A DNA stretch of 64,000 nt from Streptomyces sp. NBC_00443 (lineage in GTDB: Bacteria > Actinomycetota > Actinomycetes > Streptomycetales > Streptomycetaceae), in NCBI RefSeq assembly GCF_036014175.1, contig NZ_CP107917.1:6076001-6140000 (forward strand), given 5' to 3'. The stretch's first letter is position 1, and each line of letters starts with the position of its first letter. Shown here in pieces: positions 60,189 through 64,000 of the stretch. The position numbers and the translations under genes were made by a program. The notes beneath the pieces were generated by a model. That model made no database searches and was not told the DNA's origin. It worked only from the letters and a program-made list of their open reading frames with translations.

Positions 60189-60353
60189 ATGAGCTTCCAC
60201 AGCGCCGCTGCCCAATTGGTCACCCTCGCCGCCGAGGGCGAGGAGCACGGTGGCAACCACAACAGCATCAGCCCGTGGCTCACCGGGGGTGGCGCCTTCG
60301 TCATCCTGCTGCTCCTGCTGTGGATCACGACCCGCTTCAACCGCGACCGCTGA
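60189..60353 (+). CDS. Membrane microprotein, 54 aa
   Basis: ATG at 60189. 'MSFHSAAAQLVTLAAEGEEH' and a His/Asn-rich linker lead to one helix ('GGGAFVILLLLLWITTRFNR') with a basic end. It has the same single-helix, C-in layout as the gene 130 bases upstream, but the sequences are not clearly alike. It lies 79 bases before nadD. I recall a small conserved protein at this site in streptomycetes, unchecked. Confidence 0.75.
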   Translation: MSFHSAAAQLVTLAAEGEEHGGNHNSISPWLTGGGAFVILLLLLWITTRFNRDR

Positions 60354-60432
60354 GTCCCGGCCAGGTCCCTCCCGGTCCGGCCGACAGCTGCCCGGCCGGA
60401 GCCCTCAGGCGGGGCCGGTAGGGTCTGCACGC

Positions 60433-61071
60433 ATGGGAGAGCAGGACATGCCTACCGGCCCCGGAAACGGCCCGTCGAACCGCGCCAAACGCCGCCTCGG
60501 CGTCATGGGTGGAACGTTTGACCCGATCCACCACGGCCACCTCGTCGCGGCCAGTGAGGTCGCCGCGCAGTTCCACCTCGACGAGGTCGTGTTCGTGCCC
60601 ACCGGCCAGCCGTGGCAGAAGAGCGACCGGCACGTCTCCCCGGCCGAGGACCGCTATCTGATGACGGTCATCGCCACGGCCGAGAACCCGCAGTTCTCCG
60701 TCAGCCGCATCGACATCGACCGCGGCGGCCCGACGTACACCGTGGACACCCTGCGCGACCTGCGTGCGCTCAACCCCGACACGGACCTGTTCTTCATCAC
60801 CGGAGCCGATGCCCTCGACCGGATCCTGACGTGGCGGGACTCGGAGGAGCTGTTCTCCCTCTCGCACTTCATCGGGGTCACCCGGCCCGGCCATCACCTC
60901 AACGACCCGGGGCTCCCGGAAGGCGGTGTCTCGTTGGTCGAGGTTCCCGCGCTGGCCATCTCGTCCACCGATTGCCGCGCGAGAGTCGCAAAGGGAGACC
61001 CCATCTGGTATCTGGTGCCGGACGGAGTCGTGCGCTACATCGACAAGCGCGAGCTGTACCGCGGCGAGTGA
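60433..61071 (+). CDS. nadD: Nicotinate-nucleotide adenylyltransferase
   Basis: Adenylates nicotinate mononucleotide in NAD synthesis. ATG at 60433 lies eight bases after a TAGGGT -10 element; ATG 60448 has a GGAGAG site and is the alternative. 212 residues. Signature 'GVMGGTFDPIHHGHLVAASE' (motif 26-36), 'FITGADALDRILTWRD' and the C-terminal 'ISSTDCRARVAKGDP'. It begins the operon nadD, LCP gene, rsfS, phosphatase. The nadD-rsfS link is widespread in bacteria. Confidence 0.95.
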   Translation: MGEQDMPTGPGNGPSNRAKRRLGVMGGTFDPIHHGHLVAASEVAAQFHLDEVVFVPTGQPWQKSDRHVSPAEDRYLMTVIATAENPQFSVSRIDIDRGGPTYTVDTLRDLRALNPDTDLFFITGADALDRILTWRDSEELFSLSHFIGVTRPGHHLNDPGLPEGGVSLVEVPALAISSTDCRARVAKGDPIWYLVPDGVVRYIDKRELYRGE

Positions 61072-61096
61072 GGCAGTGAGCCGAGAGGGGCTACCG

Positions 61097-62803
61097 GTGA
61101 ACGACCGATACGACGCGGGGAGCGCGGGATACGAGGCCGACCAGTACGAACTGGTCGGCTACGACGAGTACGGGCAGCCGGTGTACCGGCAGATCCCGCC
61201 GCAGCAACAGCAGCCCCAGCAGCAGTACGACCCTTACGCACAGCAGGGCTACGGCTACGACCCGTACGCGACCGGCCGGCAGCAGCCGGCGCCGCCGTAC
61301 GACCCCTACGGGTCCGGCGACACCGGCCAGCAGCCGCCCACGCCCGGCTACGACCCGTACGGCACCGGCACGCACCAGCAGCACCACGGCGGCGCGCACT
61401 CGGCGCAGTACGACCCGTACGGCCGTACCGCGACCAGCGGTCAGCAACAGCGGGTCGCCGAGCAGACCGCCTACATCCCGCAGCAGGCCGGGCCGGTCGA
61501 GGAACCGGTGGGTCAGGGCCGCGGTGACGAGGACTACCGCACCGAACAGTTCGCTTTCGTCGAGGAGCCCGACCAGGACTCCGAGGACGTCATCGACTGG
61601 CTGAAGTTCACCGAGAACCGCACCGAGCGCCGCGAGGAGGCCCGGCGACGGGCACGCGCGCGTGTCATCGCCCTCGTGGTCGTGCTCGCCATCGCCGCGG
61701 CCGGCGGCGTCGGCTACCTCTGGTACGCGGGGAAGCTGCCCGGCCTCACGGCGTCGGACGAAAAGACCGACACCGCGACACCTGTGGGCGCCCAGAAGCG
61801 TGACGTGATCGTCGTCCATCTGCACAACACCAAGAGCGGCGGTACCTCCACGGCGCTGCTCGTCGACAACGCCACCACCCAGCAGGGCACCACCGTCCTG
61901 ATGCCCAACTCGCTCGCCCTGACCGGCGACGACGGCAGTACGACCACCCTGGCCAAGTCGGTCGACGACGACGGCTCCTCCGGGACGCGCGACGCCATCG
62001 ACACCGTCCTCGGCACCGAGATCCAGGGCACCTGGCGGCTGGACACCCCGTATCTGCAGAACCTCGTCGACCTGGTCGGCAACATCGAGGTCGACACCAA
62101 CGCCGACGTGCCCGACCCGGACGCCAAGTCCAAGGGCGCCGCGCCCCTCGTCCGCAAGGGCAAGGCGCAGACCCTCAGCGGCAAGACGGCTGTCGCCTAC
62201 GCCACCCACCAGGGCTCCGGCGAGGCGCAGAACGCCCAGCTGGAGCGGTTCGGCCAGGTCATGCAGGCCGTGCTGCGCAAGCTGACCTCGAACACGCAGG
62301 GCGCGACCACCACCGTGCAGACGCTCGGGATGATCATCGAGCCGCCGCTGACCGACAAGGACCTCGGCGCCTTCCTCGCCAAGCTCGCCGACCTCGCCAA
62401 GGGCGGCGACTACAAGACGGCCATGCTGCCCGTCGAGACCGACGGCACGCTGAGCGCACAGGCGAGCTCGAGCGTCGTCAAGGACGTCCTCGGAGGCACC
62501 GCCAAGAGCCCCAGCAAGGACGCCGCGGTCCGCGTGTCCGTCCGCAACGCCAGCGGCGACAAGGACAACACCAACGCGGCCCGCGTGGTGCTGCTGAACG
62601 GCGGCTTCACCTTCCTGGAGGGCGGCACCGCGTCCACCGCGGCCACGTCCGAGGTCGTCTACGCCGACGCGGCCGACAAGGACGACGCCACCGAGGTCGC
62701 CAAGACCCTGGGGCTGTCCTCCGGAGCGGTCAGCAAGGGCGAGGCGGCCGGGAACGCGGACGTCTCGGTGGTCCTCGGCCAGGACTACGAGCCGTCCTCC
62801 TAG
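61097..62803 (+). CDS. LCP (LytR-CpsA-Psr) family protein with LytR_C domain
   Basis: GTG at 61097 with GAGAGGGG upstream; 568 residues. The cytosolic N-terminus (1-150) is Gln/Tyr/Pro-rich with 'YDPYG' repeats. One membrane helix is at about 193-215 ('VIALVVVLAIAAAGGVGYLW'). The outer LCP-like domain ('DVIVVHLHNTKSGGTSTALL', 'LDTPYLQNLVDLVGNIEVDT') and LytR_C domain ('AAVRVSVRNASGDKDNT') follow. LCP enzymes attach glycopolymers to peptidoglycan. The usual arginine-rich motifs are weak here: 'LMPNSLALT' replaces the RDT-type loop. I recall the S. coelicolor counterpart (SCO2578, PdtA) being described as a polydiglycosylphosphate transferase needed for sporulation. Confidence 0.85.
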   Translation: MNDRYDAGSAGYEADQYELVGYDEYGQPVYRQIPPQQQQPQQQYDPYAQQGYGYDPYATGRQQPAPPYDPYGSGDTGQQPPTPGYDPYGTGTHQQHHGGAHSAQYDPYGRTATSGQQQRVAEQTAYIPQQAGPVEEPVGQGRGDEDYRTEQFAFVEEPDQDSEDVIDWLKFTENRTERREEARRRARARVIALVVVLAIAAAGGVGYLWYAGKLPGLTASDEKTDTATPVGAQKRDVIVVHLHNTKSGGTSTALLVDNATTQQGTTVLMPNSLALTGDDGSTTTLAKSVDDDGSSGTRDAIDTVLGTEIQGTWRLDTPYLQNLVDLVGNIEVDTNADVPDPDAKSKGAAPLVRKGKAQTLSGKTAVAYATHQGSGEAQNAQLERFGQVMQAVLRKLTSNTQGATTTVQTLGMIIEPPLTDKDLGAFLAKLADLAKGGDYKTAMLPVETDGTLSAQASSSVVKDVLGGTAKSPSKDAAVRVSVRNASGDKDNTNAARVVLLNGGFTFLEGGTASTAATSEVVYADAADKDDATEVAKTLGLSSGAVSKGEAAGNADVSVVLGQDYEPSS

Positions 62804-62820
62804 CGGGCACGACACCCGGG

Positions 62821-62854
62821 GCACCCCACGTGAGCCGATAATCACGTGGGGTGC
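62821..62854 (+). terminator. Terminator-like hairpin after the LCP gene
   Basis: Thirteen-base perfect arms GCACCCCACGTGA / TCACGTGGGGTGC with an eight-base loop, 17 bases after the stop. rsfS begins 57 bases later, so this may only partly stop transcription. Confidence 0.85.
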
Positions 62855-62910
62855 TGTCGGCGGTCCGTGAGACCCTTGACGTCAAGTGTCCGCCGACCGA
62901 AAGCCTTGTA

Positions 62911-63357
62911 GTGACCGCTACCGACCGTTCCCTCGAGCTCGTCAACGCCGCCGCCCAGGCGGCCGCCGACAAGCTCGCGCACGACATCATCGCCTACGAC
63001 GTCAGCGACGTGCTGTCGATCACGGACGCCTTCCTGCTGGCCTCCGCGCCCAACGACCGCCAGGTCAAGTCGATCGTCGACGAGATCGAGGAGCGGCTCC
63101 AGAAGGAGCTCGGCGTCAAGCCGGTGCGCCGCGAGGGCGACCGCGAGGCCCGCTGGGTGCTGCTCGACTACGTCGACATCGTCGTCCACGTCCAGCACAG
63201 CGAGGAGCGCGTCTTCTACGCCCTGGAGCGGCTGTGGAAGGACTGCCCCGAGCTGGAGCTGCCCAAGGACGCCAGGGCCACCCGCGGCAAGGCCGCGGAG
63301 CACGCGAAGCACCAGGCCGCCGAGGAGGCGGCCGAGCTCGGCGGTGAGTGGCGATGA
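62911..63357 (+). CDS. rsfS: Ribosome silencing factor RsfS
   Basis: Binds L14 on the 50S subunit and blocks subunit joining under starvation. GTG at 62911 ('MTATDRSLELVNAAAQAAAD'); an upstream in-frame extension lacks family match. 148 residues. Family motifs are 'YDVSDVLSITDAFLLASA', 'ERLQKELGVKPVRREGDREA' and 'WVLLDYVDIVVHVQHSEERV', followed by 'FYALERLW'. The last 30 residues are an Ala/Glu/Lys helix. The stop overlaps the next start as ATGA. Confidence 0.94.
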   Translation: MTATDRSLELVNAAAQAAADKLAHDIIAYDVSDVLSITDAFLLASAPNDRQVKSIVDEIEERLQKELGVKPVRREGDREARWVLLDYVDIVVHVQHSEERVFYALERLWKDCPELELPKDARATRGKAAEHAKHQAAEEAAELGGEWR

Positions 63358-64000
63358 GTGCCACCGGTGAGGTGGCCGCGGGCAGGCCCGGCAAGGGCCG
63401 CCGCGTCATCCTGTGGCGGCACGGCCAGACGTCGTGGAACGTGGAGCGCCGCTTCCAGGGCTCCACGGACGTCCCCCTCACCGAGGCGGGCATCTCCCAG
63501 GCCCGCCGCGCCGCCCGGCTGCTCGCGGGCCTCGATCCCGACGCGATCATCGCCTCCGACCTCCAGCGCGCCGCACACACGGCCGCCGAGCTGGCCACGC
63601 TCACCGGCCTGGAGGTGATGCACGACGAGGCCCTGCGGGAGACCTACGCGGGCGTCTGGCAGGGGCTGACGCACGAGGAGATCATCGCCCGGTTCGGCGA
63701 GGAGTACGCGGCGTGGAAGCGCGGTGAGCCGGTGCGCCGCGGCGGCGGCGAGCTGGAGACCGAGGTCGCCGACCGCGCCGCGCCCGTGGTGCTCCGGCAC
63801 GCCGAGAAGCTTCCGGAGGACGGCACGCTCGTCGTGGTCAGCCACGGCGGCACGATCCGTACGACCATCGGCCGCCTCCTCGGCCTCGAGCCCCCGCACT
63901 GGGAGAGCCTCGGCGGCCTGACCAACTGCTGCTGGTCCGTCCTGGGCGAGGGCGCTCGCGGCTGGCGTCTGCTGGAGCACAACGCCGGCACCCTGCCGGA
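63354..64000 (+). CDS. Histidine phosphatase family protein (partial, cut by window end)
   Basis: ATG overlaps the rsfS stop; open to the window edge, 215 residues visible. The catalytic 'VILWRHGQTSWNVERRFQGS' carries the RHG motif with the phosphorylated His; the second His is in 'LVVVSHGGTIRTTIGRLL'. 'ETYAGVWQGLTHEEI' holds the acid. This phosphoglycerate-mutase-like fold fits small phosphomonoesterases. A glucosyl-3-phosphoglycerate phosphatase role is known for mycobacterial relatives next to rsfS and is possible here, but unproven. Confidence 0.88.
   Translation, partial: MSATGEVAAGRPGKGRRVILWRHGQTSWNVERRFQGSTDVPLTEAGISQARRAARLLAGLDPDAIIASDLQRAAHTAAELATLTGLEVMHDEALRETYAGVWQGLTHEEIIARFGEEYAAWKRGEPVRRGGGELETEVADRAAPVVLRHAEKLPEDGTLVVVSHGGTIRTTIGRLLGLEPPHWESLGGLTNCCWSVLGEGARGWRLLEHNAGTLP

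Overview
This window is high-GC chromosomal DNA from a Streptomyces or close relative. It combines GTG/TTG starts, very high third-position GC, paired clpP1-clpP2, an mreB-mreC-mreD-pbp2-rodA cluster, RNase E/G next to rplU-rpmA-obg, and TANNNT promoters placed six bases before start codons. Gene order matches the core-chromosome stretch that in S. coelicolor runs roughly from trigger factor to nadD/rsfS (recalled, not searched).

Layout. 0-2.6 kb: partial acyltransferase, a small membrane peptide and a decayed Ser/Thr kinase. 2.6-2.9 kb: tRNA-Gly(TCC) and tRNA-Pro(TGG). 3-7.7 kb: proteostasis genes tig, clpP1, clpP2, clpX. 7.7-14.2 kb: a Pro/Gln-rich membrane protein, valS, folC, a DUF4233 protein, ndk. 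14.4-21.1 kb: cell-shape cluster mreB, mreC, mreD, pbp2, rodA. 21.3-25.1 kb: CYTH-CHAD protein, TIGR03960 radical-SAM protein and a coupled 62-residue protein. 25.1-30 kb: an accessory island of lower GC, rich in repeats and oddities. It holds a small protein, a DUF6879 protein, an XRE/Scr1-type regulator fused to the tail of an FAD-linked oxidase, a membrane protein, and a secreted protein with a 27-residue repeat. 30-38.8 kb: repetitive membrane protein, TIGR03936 protein, RNase E/G, rplU, rpmA, obg. 38.8-39.4 kb: an array of intergenic repeats. 39.4-42.8 kb: secreted FG-GAP protein and a Tat-exported PhoD-type phosphatase. 42.8-53.1 kb: a cell-surface glycopolymer cluster (sulfotransferase-like protein, bifunctional cytidylyltransferase/SDR, two CDP-alditol polymerase-like membrane proteins, GT2, polysaccharide pyruvyl transferase). 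53.2-64 kb: proB, proA, two related membrane proteins, an M48 protease, two microproteins, nadD, an LCP/LytR_C protein, rsfS and a partial histidine phosphatase.

How the genes work together. The Mre/PBP2/RodA cluster, the glycopolymer cluster and the LCP protein form one envelope-building neighbourhood: peptidoglycan synthesis, synthesis of a phosphate-linked alditol or sugar polymer, and its attachment to the wall. The tig-clp block handles nascent-chain folding and turnover, with a possible ClgR site before clpP1. rne-rplU-rpmA-obg links RNA decay to ribosome assembly. The accessory island separates the TIGR03960/TIGR03936 pair and holds the strongest candidates for undescribed biology.

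Limits: everything was read by eye from sequence and memory of families. No searches were run, and start sites and promoters are inferred.
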